This document shows, piece by piece, positions 39,947-48,951 of a DNA stretch of 64,000 nucleotides. This DNA is from Deltaproteobacteria bacterium (GTDB lineage Bacteria; Desulfobacterota; Desulfomonilia; UBA1062): positions 186,001 to 250,000 of the forward strand of contig JAHDQN010000020.1 in NCBI GenBank assembly GCA_018433775.1, read 5' to 3'. The notes beneath the pieces are model-generated. The model was not told the origin of the DNA. It made no database searches and was given only the letters and a program-made list of their open reading frames with translations. Positions within the stretch are counted from its first letter, which is position 1, and every line of letters begins with the position of its first letter. The position numbers and the translations under genes were made by a program.

Positions 39947-42379
39947 ATGGAATGGATTAAGAACATCTTCAAGAACACCGACGAACAGAAACCGGCCGCA
40001 AAAGAGGAATATCCCGGGATACTCCCCGTCCTTCCTCTCAAGGACGCCGTGCTGGTCCCGGACGGGCTCCTCCCGCTTATCGTGTCGAACCCCGCATCCA
40101 TCTCTCTGGTCAAGGAGCTCTATGCCGCCGACTCGCCCGTGGTGGCGGTGGGAATACGGGAAAGCTGCGAGAGCGAGTCCGAGCTGTGGGACAACCTTTA
40201 CCGGATCGGGTGCATGGCGAAGATCACCAAGATCTCCCAGACCAAGAAAGACGAGCTGTCCATCATGATCCGGGGGATACAGAAGGCATCTCTTGACGAG
40301 AATGTCTCATCCGACCCATACCTGGTGGTGCGGGTGACCTACCTGCGCGAGCACATGGAGCCGGACAAGGAGGTCTTCGCCCTGGCGCATTCCACCCGGG
40401 ACATCCTCAACAGCCTCGCACGTCTCTCGTACCACAACCTGGAGACCGTGCTGGTGAATCTCTCCAAGCTCAAAGACCCTGCCATTCTGCTGAGCACGGC
40501 CACCACAAACCTTCCCATCCCGGTGGCCAGGAAACAGCAGATCCTCGAGGAGAACGACCTGCACACCAAGTACATGCTTCTCCACGAGTCCCTCCTGAAC
40601 GAGCTGGAGATCCTGGAGCTCTCCTTGAAGATATCCGAGCGGGCCAAGGGCGAGATCAACAACGCCCAGCGCGAGTACTACCTCAGGCAGCAGCTCAAGG
40701 CCATCAAGAAGGAGCTGGGCGACACCCAGGGGGATATCGAGGACGAGATCGAAGAATTGAAGAAAGAGATCGAGGCCAAGGGACTGCCCGAAGGGGTGAA
40801 GCGCGAGGTGGACAAGGACATCAAGCGCATCACCCGGATGCAGCCGGGCTCATCCGAGTACGTCACCATCCGGACCTATCTCGACTGGATTCTCGATCTT
40901 CCCTGGCACGAAAAGACCGAGGACAATCTTGAGATCCAGAACGTAGAGGATATCCTCAATCAGGATCATTTCGACCTGCGCAAGCCGAAGAAGCGGATAC
41001 TCGAATATCTCTCGGTGAAGAAGCTCAAAAACGACCTGAAAGGCCCCATCCTGTGCTTCGTGGGTCCTCCGGGGGTGGGGAAGACCTCCCTGGGCAAGTC
41101 CATAGCCCGGGCCATGGGCAGAAAGTTCGTCCGCATCTCGCTCGGAGGCGTACGCGACGAGGCCGAGATCCGGGGACACCGGAGGACCTATATCGGCGCC
41201 ATGCCCGGCAGGATCATCAGCGGCATCAAAACGGCGCAGAGCACCAACCCGGTCTTCATGCTCGACGAGATCGACAAGCTCTCCCACGACATCCACGGAG
41301 ATCCGGCCTCGGCCTTGCTGGAGGCCCTCGATCCGGAGCAGAACACCCACTTTGTCGACCACTATCTCAACGTGGACTACGACCTCTCCCAGGTGTTCTT
41401 CATCACGACCGCCAATGTCATCGACACCATCCCGCCTGCGCTCAAAGACCGGATGGAGATCGTGGAGATCGAGGGATACACCCACGAGGACAAGGTCCAG
41501 ATCGCCCGGCACCACCTGATCCCCCAGGAGATCGAGGCAAACGGGCTTGAGGGCCGTCAGATCGATTTCACTCAAGAGGCTATCGACCACATCATCCGCT
41601 CGTACACCCGGGAGTCCGGGGTGAGGAACCTCAAGCGCGAGATCGCTTCCTGCCTGCGGGTGATCGCATCCAAGGTGGCAAAACAGGAAGGGGATAACTT
41701 CGTGGTGGACAAGCCCTTCGTGGAACAGGCCTTGGGACCTGTGCGCTTCCTCCCCGAGGCCAGGCATCGGACCCGGGTTCCGGGTGTGGCCACCGGGCTT
41801 GCATGGACCCCCTATGGAGGAGAAATCCTCTTCGTGGAATCGGCACTGGTGGAAGGCAAGGACGAGATGATCCTCACCGGCCAGATGGGCGACGTGATGA
41901 AGGAATCGGCCCGGATCGCCCTGAGCATCATCAAGGGTGCGGCCCGGCCCATCCAGCAGGGCAAGGGCGTCCACATCCACGTCCCTGCAGGGGCCATCCC
42001 CAAAGACGGCCCGTCCGCCGGCGTCACCCTGGTGACCTCGCTCATTTCGCTCATGACCGGCAAGGTGGTGCGGGAAAACCTGGCCATGACCGGCGAGATC
42101 ACCCTGCGGGGCGTGGTCCTGCCCGTAGGCGGCATCAAGGAGAAGGTGCTGGCGGCGCGCCGGGCCGGTATCACCGAGATCATCCTGCCCAGGATGAACG
42201 AAAAGGACCTGGGCGACATCGAACCGGACGTGATCCGGGACCTGACAATCCACTACGTGGAGAATATCGGCGAGGTCATCGAGCTGGCCTTCCCGGACGC
42301 CAAGGATGAAATCCTCCCCCTGGTGCCGGTATTTGAGCTTGATGACAAAGGCGAGGTCAAGCCTGCAGTCAGAGCCTAG
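39947..42379 (+). CDS. lon: ATP-dependent protease Lon (LonA)
   Basis: 810 residues. The N-terminal LON domain (LPVLPLKDAVLVPDGLLPL) and coiled-coil region (KRVDKDIKRITRM-like) precede the AAA+ module with GPPGVGKTSLG (Walker A) and VFMLDEIDKL (Walker B). The protease domain has PKDGPSAGVTL (catalytic Ser) and GGIKEKVLAA (catalytic Lys). It degrades damaged and regulatory proteins. Its stop overlaps the convergent hemL stop by 11 bases. Confidence 0.98.
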   Translation: MEWIKNIFKNTDEQKPAAKEEYPGILPVLPLKDAVLVPDGLLPLIVSNPASISLVKELYAADSPVVAVGIRESCESESELWDNLYRIGCMAKITKISQTKKDELSIMIRGIQKASLDENVSSDPYLVVRVTYLREHMEPDKEVFALAHSTRDILNSLARLSYHNLETVLVNLSKLKDPAILLSTATTNLPIPVARKQQILEENDLHTKYMLLHESLLNELEILELSLKISERAKGEINNAQREYYLRQQLKAIKKELGDTQGDIEDEIEELKKEIEAKGLPEGVKREVDKDIKRITRMQPGSSEYVTIRTYLDWILDLPWHEKTEDNLEIQNVEDILNQDHFDLRKPKKRILEYLSVKKLKNDLKGPILCFVGPPGVGKTSLGKSIARAMGRKFVRISLGGVRDEAEIRGHRRTYIGAMPGRIISGIKTAQSTNPVFMLDEIDKLSHDIHGDPASALLEALDPEQNTHFVDHYLNVDYDLSQVFFITTANVIDTIPPALKDRMEIVEIEGYTHEDKVQIARHHLIPQEIEANGLEGRQIDFTQEAIDHIIRSYTRESGVRNLKREIASCLRVIASKVAKQEGDNFVVDKPFVEQALGPVRFLPEARHRTRVPGVATGLAWTPYGGEILFVESALVEGKDEMILTGQMGDVMKESARIALSIIKGAARPIQQGKGVHIHVPAGAIPKDGPSAGVTLVTSLISLMTGKVVRENLAMTGEITLRGVVLPVGGIKEKVLAARRAGITEIILPRMNEKDLGDIEPDVIRDLTIHYVENIGEVIELAFPDAKDEILPLVPVFELDDKGEVKPAVRA

Positions 42380-43643
42380 CCATACACGTACGTGCCGCCT
42401 CGGCCACGGCATCGAGCACGTCCGGAGTATGGGCGGTGCTCACGAACAGGGCCTCGAAGGGCGAGGGCGCGAGGTAGACGCCCTGATCGAGCATGAGGTG
42501 GAAGAACCGGGCGTATCTCTCAGCATCGCACGCCATGACCTGCTCGAACGTCTCGACCGACCCTTCAGAAAAGAACAGCCCTGCCATGCTCCCCAGACGA
42601 TTGATCTTCAGAGCGATGCCTGCCGAGCGGGCGGATTCTCCCATGCTCTCCGTCAGCCATGCCAGTGATCGCTCCAGGGCGGGATAGGGATTTTCCCGCT
42701 TGAGTATGGCGAGCGTTGCAAGTCCCGCCGTGACGGCCACGGGATTCCCGGCAAGGGTGCCGGCCTGATAGACCGGGCCTTCAGGGGCGAGCATCGACAT
42801 GATGTCGGCCCTTCCGCCGAAGGCGCCGACCGGCATCCCGCCGCCGATGATCTTGCCCAGACAGGTGAGATCGGGCCTTATGCCCGACATGTCCTGGTAC
42901 CCGCCGTAGCAGAACCTGAAGCCCGTAATCACCTCGTCGAAGATCAGCAGTGCCCCATGCTCCCGGGTAATCTCCCTGAGGCTCTCCAGAAAGCCCTTGC
43001 GGGGAAGCACGATATTCATGTTCCCGGCCACCGGCTCCACGATCACTGCCGCCACCCGGGAGCCGTGCGCGGCCATGAATGTGCGGAGAGCATCAGCGTC
43101 GTTGTAGGGTAACACGGCCGTGGTGGATGCAATGGCACCGGGAACACCCGAGGTGTCGGGGACGCCGAAGGTGAGCGCACCTGAGCCCGCTCTGGCCAGG
43201 AGGCTGTCCACATGCCCGTGGTAGCATCCTTCGAACTTGACGATAAGATCGCGGGAGGTGAACGCCCGGGCGAGCCTGACTGCACTCATAGTAGCCTCGG
43301 TGCCGGAGTTGACGAGCCGTACCTTGTCCATGGAAGGGACGGCCTCGCACAGCCGCTCGGCCATCTCCACCTCGAGCTCGGTGGGGGCGCCGAAGCTCAT
43401 CCCCCTGCCGGCCTGTCTGCTCACAGCCTCTACCACCTCGGGATGGGAGTGCCCGAGGATCATGGGACCCCAGGAGAGCACGTGGTCGATGTATCGCTTG
43501 CCCTCGGCATCGATCAGGTAGGGGCCTTTCGCCTCCCGGATAAACCTGGGGGTGCCGCCCACCTTGCCGAAGGCCCTCACCGGAGAATTCACCCCCGAAG
43601 GTATATGCGCCTTTGCCCGTTCGAAGAGCTCAAGATTCTTCAC
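42369..43643 (-). CDS. hemL: Glutamate-1-semialdehyde 2,1-aminomutase
   Basis: 424 residues. VNSPVRAFGKVGGTP, SGTEATMSAVRLAR, the EVITGFRF strand and the PLP-binding Lys in TCLGKIIGGGMPVGAFGG identify HemL. It converts glutamate-1-semialdehyde to 5-aminolevulinate in C5 tetrapyrrole synthesis. It overlaps the ahbB-like gene by 14 bases, so the two form one tetrapyrrole operon. It is convergent with lon. Confidence 0.97.
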   Translation of the reverse strand: MKNLELFERAKAHIPSGVNSPVRAFGKVGGTPRFIREAKGPYLIDAEGKRYIDHVLSWGPMILGHSHPEVVEAVSRQAGRGMSFGAPTELEVEMAERLCEAVPSMDKVRLVNSGTEATMSAVRLARAFTSRDLIVKFEGCYHGHVDSLLARAGSGALTFGVPDTSGVPGAIASTTAVLPYNDADALRTFMAAHGSRVAAVIVEPVAGNMNIVLPRKGFLESLREITREHGALLIFDEVITGFRFCYGGYQDMSGIRPDLTCLGKIIGGGMPVGAFGGRADIMSMLAPEGPVYQAGTLAGNPVAVTAGLATLAILKRENPYPALERSLAWLTESMGESARSAGIALKINRLGSMAGLFFSEGSVETFEQVMACDAERYARFFHLMLDQGVYLAPSPFEALFVSTAHTPDVLDAVAEAARTCMARL

Positions 43644-44118
43644 CGCCGCCCTCCCTGAAATAGTTCATGGACGATTTCTTCAGTTCTCTGAGGCTCCAGT
43701 ACACCCGGTACCTGTCGATGCCGAGCTCGGACGAAATCTCTCCGATGACCCGGAGGACCTCGTCGTCCGTCCTGCCGTGGATCATGGAAAAAAGATTGTA
43801 CTCCCCGAAGCCGGGACGCTCGTAGCAGTGGGAGACCTCCCGCCGGCAAGCGAGCTCGCGCCCGATCCGGTCGACCTGATCTCCGGGCACGGCCCACACG
43901 ACCATGGCGCCCGATGAGAAACCTGTCTGCCGGTGGCGCAGTATAGCCTTGACGCTCCGGATGACCCCCTGCCGCCTGAGCAGCTCGAGCCGGGAGATGA
44001 GCTCACCCGGTTCGATCCCAAGCGTCTGCGCCCAGGCATCGAAAGGCCTCTTTTCAACCGGCAGGTCATCCTGGATGAGCCAAAGGAGCTTCCTGTCTAT
44101 CCCGTCGACCCTCTTCAC
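43630..44118 (-). CDS. ahbB: Siroheme decarboxylase subunit (AhbB-like, Lrp/AsnC-fold)
   Basis: 162 residues. An N-terminal helix-turn-helix-like part (LISRLELLRRQGVIRSVKAIL) and an AsnC-type alpha-beta part with VSHCYERPGFGEYNLFSMIHG. The HCYxRP pattern is that of AhbB/NirD-type siroheme decarboxylases, which remove acetate side-chain carboxyls of siroheme to make 12,18-didecarboxysiroheme. This is the archaeal and sulfate-reducer route to heme. No ahbA partner is in the window. Assigning B rather than A rests on that motif. Confidence 0.78.
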   Translation of the reverse strand: MKRVDGIDRKLLWLIQDDLPVEKRPFDAWAQTLGIEPGELISRLELLRRQGVIRSVKAILRHRQTGFSSGAMVVWAVPGDQVDRIGRELACRREVSHCYERPGFGEYNLFSMIHGRTDDEVLRVIGEISSELGIDRYRVYWSLRELKKSSMNYFREGGGEES

Positions 44119-44443
44119 GGTGAAGAATCTACACCAGTTTCGGAAAAAGGTTCAACCCTTAAAGCCCCCGGCCTCAGGCCTTCAGAGGATAGCGGCGATG
44201 AGACGTACCGCCCGGCACACCCTCTTTCATATGAAAAAAGCTTTCACCGGTTTTCCCCCGCTGCACCGATGCACAGTGCGAGTAATAACCCTGCCGGACC
44301 GGAGGCTGTATTACCCATGCATTATCAACAACTTGATTGCAATAATGAGGCATCAGCGGAAAAGGCGCCAAAAAAAACCTGCTTGCATTATGAATCACTA
44401 TTCAGTAGTATGCATGAATGGCAATAACCCGGGGCATAGGATA
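44119..44443. other. 325-base divergent intergenic region (ahbB / atpZ)
   Basis: The region between divergent ahbB and atpZ becomes AT-rich from about 44285 on. It has A-rich runs (44371-44377) and the candidate sigma-70 promoter at 44383-44411. I see no ORF with a credible ribosome site, no strong hairpin and no RNA gene. Confidence 0.6.
44383..44411 (+). promoter_or_regulatory. Candidate sigma-70 promoter for the F0 ATP synthase genes
   Basis: TTGCAT (44383-44388), 17 bases, TAGTAT (44406-44411). Transcription would start near 44418, about 26 bases before the atpZ ATG. The -10 box matches 4 of 6 including the key first two and last bases; the -35 box matches TTG only. Confidence 0.4.
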
Positions 44444-44692
44444 ATGGACAATAGAGAAAAGAAAAAAATGTATCTTACGGTTGCTGATTTGAGCACCATG
44501 GGAATCGCCATGGTGCTGTGCATCCTCCTTGGCCTCGCGGCAGGCTTCTATCTGGACAGAACGTTCGGTACAGAACCCATCCTCACCCTGTTGTTCATCT
44601 TCGGCGGCATCCTCGCCGGATTCCGGATCATGTACAAGACCTACATGAGATTCTTCAGCGAAGGAAAGTCCGATGGCCCCGATCACAAGTAA
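44444..44692 (+). CDS. atpZ: AtpZ/AtpI-family small membrane protein
   Basis: 82 residues starting MDNREKKKMYLTVADLSTMG. Two membrane hairpin segments (IAMVLCILLGLAAGFYLD and PILTLLFIFGGILAGFRIM) fit the AtpZ family, which lies before atpI in split F0 operons and is linked to ring assembly or Mg/Ca handling. ATG 44444 is chosen over a long upstream extension with no ribosome site. It overlaps atpI by 20 bases. Confidence 0.88.
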   Translation: MDNREKKKMYLTVADLSTMGIAMVLCILLGLAAGFYLDRTFGTEPILTLLFIFGGILAGFRIMYKTYMRFFSEGKSDGPDHK

Positions 44693-45059
44693 AGACCCCG
44701 TACAGAAGCGCATCGAGACCATTTCTGTCGGCATCTGGCTCCTGCTGTGCCTGGCGAGCCTCCTTGTCCTGGGCATGCACTTCGCCTCCGGGGTATTCAT
44801 CGGCGGGGTGGTGTGCATGATCAATTACCAGTGGCTCTACCGGCATGCCAAGGCCGCCGTCACGCTTACCGCCCGGCAAGGAAGATCGTTCATGGCCAGG
44901 CGCTACTTCATCAGGCTGCTCACTATGGGCGTCGTTCTCTACCTGCTGATCGCCTATGTGAAAGTAGATATCTTCGGACTCCTGCTCGGGTTATCCGTCA
45001 TCATCCTGGGTATCATGAGCTACGCGTGTTTCACGTATATTTTCGAGGGAGGGAACTGA
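44673..45059 (+). CDS. atpI: ATP synthase subunit I (AtpI-like)
   Basis: 128 residues with four membrane segments: [47 protein letters not shown] and [15 protein letters not shown]. AtpI helps assemble the c-ring. Its start lies inside atpZ and atpB follows one base after its stop, giving a compact F0 transcript. Confidence 0.9.
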   Translation: MAPITSKDPVQKRIETISVGIWLLLCLASLLVLGMHFASGVFIGGVVCMINYQWLYRHAKAAVTLTARQGRSFMARRYFIRLLTMGVVLYLLIAYVKVDIFGLLLGLSVIILGIMSYACFTYIFEGGN

Positions 45060-45060
45060 T

Positions 45061-45768
45061 ATGGAACACGGCTATCTTGTATTAGATTTCATCAACAAAC
45101 CCCTTTACCATTTCCTGCACGAACACTTCCATCTCACCGACGGCAACCACATGATCCAGGTTACCTTCACGTGGTTCTACATGATCATCATCATCCTGCT
45201 GTCGTTCCTCGTGGCACGCAGCATCAAACTGGTTCCCGGCAGACTTCAGAACTTTCTCGAGGTGGTGATCGGCGGGCTCAAGGGATTGCTGGTGGACACC
45301 ATGGGTGAAAAGGGGATGATCTTTTTCCCGCTCATGGCTACGATCTTCCTCTTCATCCTCGTGTGCAACCTGGGCGGCATCATCCCGGGGTTCTATTCTC
45401 CCACCGCCAATCTCAACACCAATCTCTCCATGGCACTGACGGTCTTTCTCCTCACCCACATCGTCGGCGTGAAAATCCATGGTGTAAAATATATCAAGCA
45501 GTTCTTCGGGCCTGTCTGGTGGATGGCGCCCATCATGTTTCCGGTGGAGGTGATCGGACACCTCGCAAGGCCCCTGTCACTGACCATGCGGCTCTTCGGG
45601 AACATCTTCGGCGAGGACCTGGTGCTCATCGTGCTGCTCATCCTCGTTCCCTTCCTGATGCCTATCCCCATGCTCGTGCTCATGCTGTTCACCTCTCTCC
45701 TGCAGGCCTTTGTGTTCACCCTCCTCGCAATGATGTACATCAGCGGGGCAATGGAGGAGGGACACTAG
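45061..45768 (+). CDS. atpB: F0F1 ATP synthase subunit a
   Basis: 235 residues with five to six membrane segments. [25 protein letters not shown] carries the essential Arg (SLTMRLFGN) that faces the c-ring. [21 protein letters not shown] is also typical. It forms the ion half-channels. It is followed after 127 bases by atpE; b, delta and all F1 subunits are missing from this locus and must lie elsewhere. Confidence 0.97.
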   Translation: MEHGYLVLDFINKPLYHFLHEHFHLTDGNHMIQVTFTWFYMIIIILLSFLVARSIKLVPGRLQNFLEVVIGGLKGLLVDTMGEKGMIFFPLMATIFLFILVCNLGGIIPGFYSPTANLNTNLSMALTVFLLTHIVGVKIHGVKYIKQFFGPVWWMAPIMFPVEVIGHLARPLSLTMRLFGNIFGEDLVLIVLLILVPFLMPIPMLVLMLFTSLLQAFVFTLLAMMYISGAMEEGH

Positions 45769-45817
45769 GAAACGGTCGATGCTTCCGGAGATACGTCCTG
45801 ATTGATGCTGAATGAGA

Positions 45818-45856
45818 AAAAAGCTGGTGAGTCCTGCGGTTGCTCGCCAGCTTTTT
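45818..45856 (+). terminator. Terminator-like hairpin between atpB and atpE
   Basis: A 14-base stem (45818-45831 with 45843-45856, one G-U pair, 11-base loop) ends in five T residues. It lies between two genes that should be co-transcribed. It may be a partial terminator or an RNA-stabilising element. I could not find a convincing separate atpE promoter after it. Confidence 0.7.
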
Positions 45857-45895
45857 GATAATATTGCGCTGAAAACAAAATATTAGGAGGATTTT

Positions 45896-46249
45896 ATGAA
45901 AAAGGTTTTTTATTGTTTGGGGGCTTCGGTATTCTTCTTGGCAGTCTTTGCAACCATGGCCTTCGCCCAGGAGGGCGGCGCAAGCCCTGAGGCAATCCAG
46001 TTCTTCAGCTGGATCGCCGTTGCCACCGGTATCGGCATGGGCATCGCGGCCATAGGCACCGGTATCGGACAGGGTCACGGCGTGCAGGGGGCCTGCGACG
46101 GCATCGCCCGGAACCCTGAGGCATCGGGCAAGATATTGACGGCACTCATTCTCGGTCTGGCAATGATCGAGTCTCTGGCCATTTACGCACTCGTCATAGA
46201 GCTCATCCTGCTCTATGCAAACCCCTTCCTTCAGTACGTCGTAGGATAA
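45896..46249 (+). CDS. atpE: F0F1 ATP synthase subunit c with N-terminal signal-like extension
   Basis: 117 residues, longer than the usual 75-90 because of a signal-peptide-like start ([21 protein letters not shown], then QEGGA). The hairpin helices have GIGQG (Gln59), the polar loop ARNPEASGK and MIESLAIY with the ion-carrying Glu92. Aligned to the sodium-type c of Ilyobacter, Gln59, Glu92, Ser93 and Tyr97 are kept but the Thr after Ser is Leu94, so ion choice is ambiguous. AGGAGG precedes the ATG. Confidence 0.96.
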   Translation: MKKVFYCLGASVFFLAVFATMAFAQEGGASPEAIQFFSWIAVATGIGMGIAAIGTGIGQGHGVQGACDGIARNPEASGKILTALILGLAMIESLAIYALVIELILLYANPFLQYVVG

Positions 46250-46264
46250 GAAGAGTGAAGGCCC

Positions 46265-46292
46265 GGGGCGGCCTCTGACAGGAGGCTGCCCC
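46265..46292 (+). terminator. GC-rich hairpin ending the F0 transcript
   Basis: An 11-bp stem (46265-46275 with 46282-46292, one G-U pair, 6-base loop) lies 16 bases after the atpE stop. It lacks a following T run, so it may act as a transcript 3' end stabiliser or need Rho. Confidence 0.55.
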
Positions 46293-46578
46293 GCTTAAAA
46301 CAAAGGGGCCGCCTCTTCATTCAGGTTTTATCACCAGCAGGGCTTAAAAGAAATAAAACCGCTTTCGTTCGAAAGACCATCTTCCCTTTTCCGGATGACA
46401 GACGCTTCTCTCCCATGCGAAAAGGCAGCCGATTGTCTCCGATACAGGTCCAACCCGGGCGCTGGAACGGCCCCTGAGCAGGCCGGGGCATAAAGCGCGC
46501 CGCTTTAAGCCCCGGGGCCTAATCCCCGGGATCTTCCCCGGTTCACCCGGCGGGGTTTAAGGAAATTTCTTTAGGATC
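46293..46578. other. Rest of the atpE / small ORF intergenic region with a strong hairpin
   Basis: The 329-base gap after atpE holds no credible gene. A second large stem lies at 46481-46496 with 46502-46519 (AAAGC/GCTTT at the loop, GGGGC/GCCCC, and an outer GGCC/GGCC after a small bulge), followed by GC-rich CCCCGGG and CCCCGG repeats. It lies between convergent transcripts and may end the minus-strand flagellar/csrA transcript. Function not shown. Confidence 0.5.
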
Positions 46579-46818
46579 TCACATCCCGATGAGGGCCTTG
46601 ACCTTGTTTCTCCTCTCGTCATCCGAGAAAAGGAACACGAGGACACCCCCTGCGACTGCAGCGAGTGAAAGCGGCTTGAACAGAAATCGTAGGATCGACC
46701 TGATAAGAGACATCGTCCCTCCGATGATCCCGAATATGACGATGTCGGCGAGGATGAACTTAACGAGCTTGAATGGAAAGAGAATTGCACCCGTAATGAA
46801 TCGGAAAAGAAAACCCAT
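46579..46818 (-). CDS. Small membrane protein of unknown function downstream of csrA
   Basis: 79 residues with a very good AGGAGGT ribosome site, which supports it as real. Hydrophobic stretches LFRFITGAILFPFKLVKFIL, VIFGIIGGTMSLI and LSLAAVAGGVLVFLF are followed by a charged tail SDDERRNKVKALIGM. No family recognised. It is 57 bases after csrA and probably on the same transcript, where one would often find fliW; it does not resemble FliW. Confidence 0.7.
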   Translation of the reverse strand: MGFLFRFITGAILFPFKLVKFILADIVIFGIIGGTMSLIRSILRFLFKPLSLAAVAGGVLVFLFSDDERRNKVKALIGM

Positions 46819-46875
46819 GAAAGATACCTCCTGTCTTTACTCTATCTCTAAGTATAGTCTTCCGGCGACTACGCC

Positions 46876-47115
46876 TCAAGAATTCTTCTTGGTCATGATG
46901 AGCTCTTGAGCAACTCCGAGGGAATCCTTTGTGACGAGCGCCGCGCGCCTGTTTTCCTCCTGAATCTTGAGATAGATCTCTTCGCGGTGTACTTCGACGT
47001 TCTTCGGGGCGCGAATGCCCAGCTTGACCTGGGTCCCCTTGATCTCCACGACGGAGACCTGAATATCATCTCCTATCGCTACGGTTTCTCCTACCTTTCG
47101 GGTGAGTATCAGCAA
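46876..47115 (-). CDS. csrA: Carbon storage regulator CsrA
   Basis: 79 residues starting [17 protein letters not shown] with the usual [14 protein letters not shown] core and a somewhat long C-terminus. It binds GGA motifs in mRNA leaders to block translation, often of flagellin and EPS genes. It starts with TTG at 47115; the ribosome site GGGGGGATGA itself contains a GGA, which suggests self-control. It follows flgK by 47 bases. The expected flgL and fliW are not between or after them. Confidence 0.97.
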   Translation of the reverse strand: MLILTRKVGETVAIGDDIQVSVVEIKGTQVKLGIRAPKNVEVHREEIYLKIQEENRRAALVTKDSLGVAQELIMTKKNS

Positions 47116-47162
47116 TCATCCCCCCATAAACACCGCTCTTTTTAGGTGGGAATACTACCTGA

Positions 47163-48950
47163 TTATTTTACGGAAAGCAATGTCTGCATCATCTCGTCGC
47201 ACACGGATATGAGCTTTGCCGCAGCCTGATAGAGGTGCTGATACTTCAGTATGTCGGCCATCTCCTCATCGAGGTTGACGCCGGTCACGCTTTCCTTTCT
47301 TTGGATATACTGATCAAGGAGCGTCTCGTTGTACTTTTTGTTGAGGCTCGCGTTCTGGACATCCACTCCCACTTCGGCGATGAACGAGCTGAAGTACGCA
47401 TCGAGGGTGGTGTCAAGCCCTGTTCCTCCGAGATTCGAGATCACCTGGTCCTGGACGGAATAGATAGCCAGGGCCACATTGTTCATCCCGGGCGCCACCC
47501 TGTTGTTGCTGTCGAGGTATCCGGCTGCAATCCGTGACGAGTCGGCCGTGAGTTCCCTGTTGATGCCGAGGGTCTGCGTGATATCGAACACATCGTCATT
47601 CGGCATGCCGGATTCCTCGATCCAGGAAAAGAAGGTGTTCACCCCCATGACGGCGAGGGCGTTGCTCGATTCCGCACCGATCGAATGCTTGATAGCAAAG
47701 GTATGGCCCCCGTTGGCCTGGATGGTGAAGAAGCCGTCAGCGTTCAGAGAAGCGGTGATCTCTCCGCCCCCGGCACCGGCCTCGGTGTTGATCTCGGTGA
47801 TCAGATCACCCACGGTACTGCCTGCGGGGTCGATAACATACGTATTGGTCACTGCTCCTGATGCGTCATATGCCACGATCTCGAACTGCCCTCCAGGCAC
47901 GAATCGGTCGGAGAACAGGAAGTCCGCACCCAGGTCATCGGTTAGAGCGGTTATCTCAACAGTACCCGTCAGAGAGCTCACCGGGTCCAGCCCTACCCCT
48001 TCGGAGTGGAGTGAGTTCACCTGCCACACCAGCTCCTTGACCAGGGAGTTCATGGAATCGAGATACGAGCCGATCTTGGTGTCCCGCACGTTCGCCCATC
48101 CGGCGATCCTCCCCCCTTCCAGCTTGTTCGTGACATTGACGCTCCTTCCCGAAAGGTCCTTCCACAGGATTTCGGTCAACCCGGTGTCGTCATTGCGCTG
48201 GCAATCGATGGTATAGTGGTCCTTTCCCAGCACCAGCGGGGTGCCGCCCAGGATGTACACCATCACCTGCCCCGACGACTCCTCCTCATAGTAACTGATG
48301 TCCAGGTATTCGGCGAGGTTCTCAAGGAGGACCTCCCGCCGGTCGCGCAGATCGTTCGCATTGATGATGCCGTCGATCTCGACGCTGGAGATCTGTTTGT
48401 TGAGATCGGCTATCTGACTTATGATCCCATTGATCTGGTTCACCGATCCCCGTATGCTGGAATCGAGGTGCCTCTGGTATTCCCTGAGGTTGTAGTCGAG
48501 ATCTCTTATGAACTGGATGAGGTTGTTCGATTTCGCCAGCAGGGACTCACGCTCGGGGGATCCCTCAGGATTGTTGGAGAGATCGCTCCAGGCGTTCCAG
48601 AACTCGCCCATGATCTTGTTGAGCCCATACTCGTCGCTTTCGTTGAATATGGTCTCGATCTCCTCCATGGCGCTGTTCTGTGCGTCCCAATAGTAATACT
48701 TGGATTTCTTGAGAGTCACCTGTTCATTAATGAAGGCGTCATAGTATCGCGTCACTTCCGTGGCCTTCACCCCGGTACCCATCTGACCCGGCCCCATGGT
48801 GATGGGAACATTCGACTCCACCTTAAGCTGCTGCCGTGAATAGCCTGGAGTATTGGCGTTTGCGATATTATGCGATAGCACCTCGATGGCCAGCTGTGAC
48901 GAATACAGCGACCACCTGGCGATATCCAGTGCTCCTCCGATTCCCGGCAT
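47163..48950 (-). CDS. flgK: Flagellar hook-associated protein 1 (FlgK)
   Basis: 595 residues. The N-terminus has GGALDIARWSLYSSQLAIEVLSHNIANANTPGYSRQ and the C-terminus GVNLDEEMADILKYQHLYQAAAKLISVCDEMMQTLL, both typical helical ends that form the coiled-coil layers. The middle is the variable exposed region. It joins the hook to the filament-side junction. It lies one base after flgN, its chaperone, so the two are coupled. Confidence 0.97.
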   Translation of the reverse strand: MPGIGGALDIARWSLYSSQLAIEVLSHNIANANTPGYSRQQLKVESNVPITMGPGQMGTGVKATEVTRYYDAFINEQVTLKKSKYYYWDAQNSAMEEIETIFNESDEYGLNKIMGEFWNAWSDLSNNPEGSPERESLLAKSNNLIQFIRDLDYNLREYQRHLDSSIRGSVNQINGIISQIADLNKQISSVEIDGIINANDLRDRREVLLENLAEYLDISYYEEESSGQVMVYILGGTPLVLGKDHYTIDCQRNDDTGLTEILWKDLSGRSVNVTNKLEGGRIAGWANVRDTKIGSYLDSMNSLVKELVWQVNSLHSEGVGLDPVSSLTGTVEITALTDDLGADFLFSDRFVPGGQFEIVAYDASGAVTNTYVIDPAGSTVGDLITEINTEAGAGGGEITASLNADGFFTIQANGGHTFAIKHSIGAESSNALAVMGVNTFFSWIEESGMPNDDVFDITQTLGINRELTADSSRIAAGYLDSNNRVAPGMNNVALAIYSVQDQVISNLGGTGLDTTLDAYFSSFIAEVGVDVQNASLNKKYNETLLDQYIQRKESVTGVNLDEEMADILKYQHLYQAAAKLISVCDEMMQTLLSVK

Positions 48951-48951
48951 A

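Noticed and set aside
45857-45895. Separate atpE promoter after the hairpin (TTGATA with AAATAT)
   Set aside because: The start of transcription would fall on or past the ribosome site, so it cannot work for this ATG.
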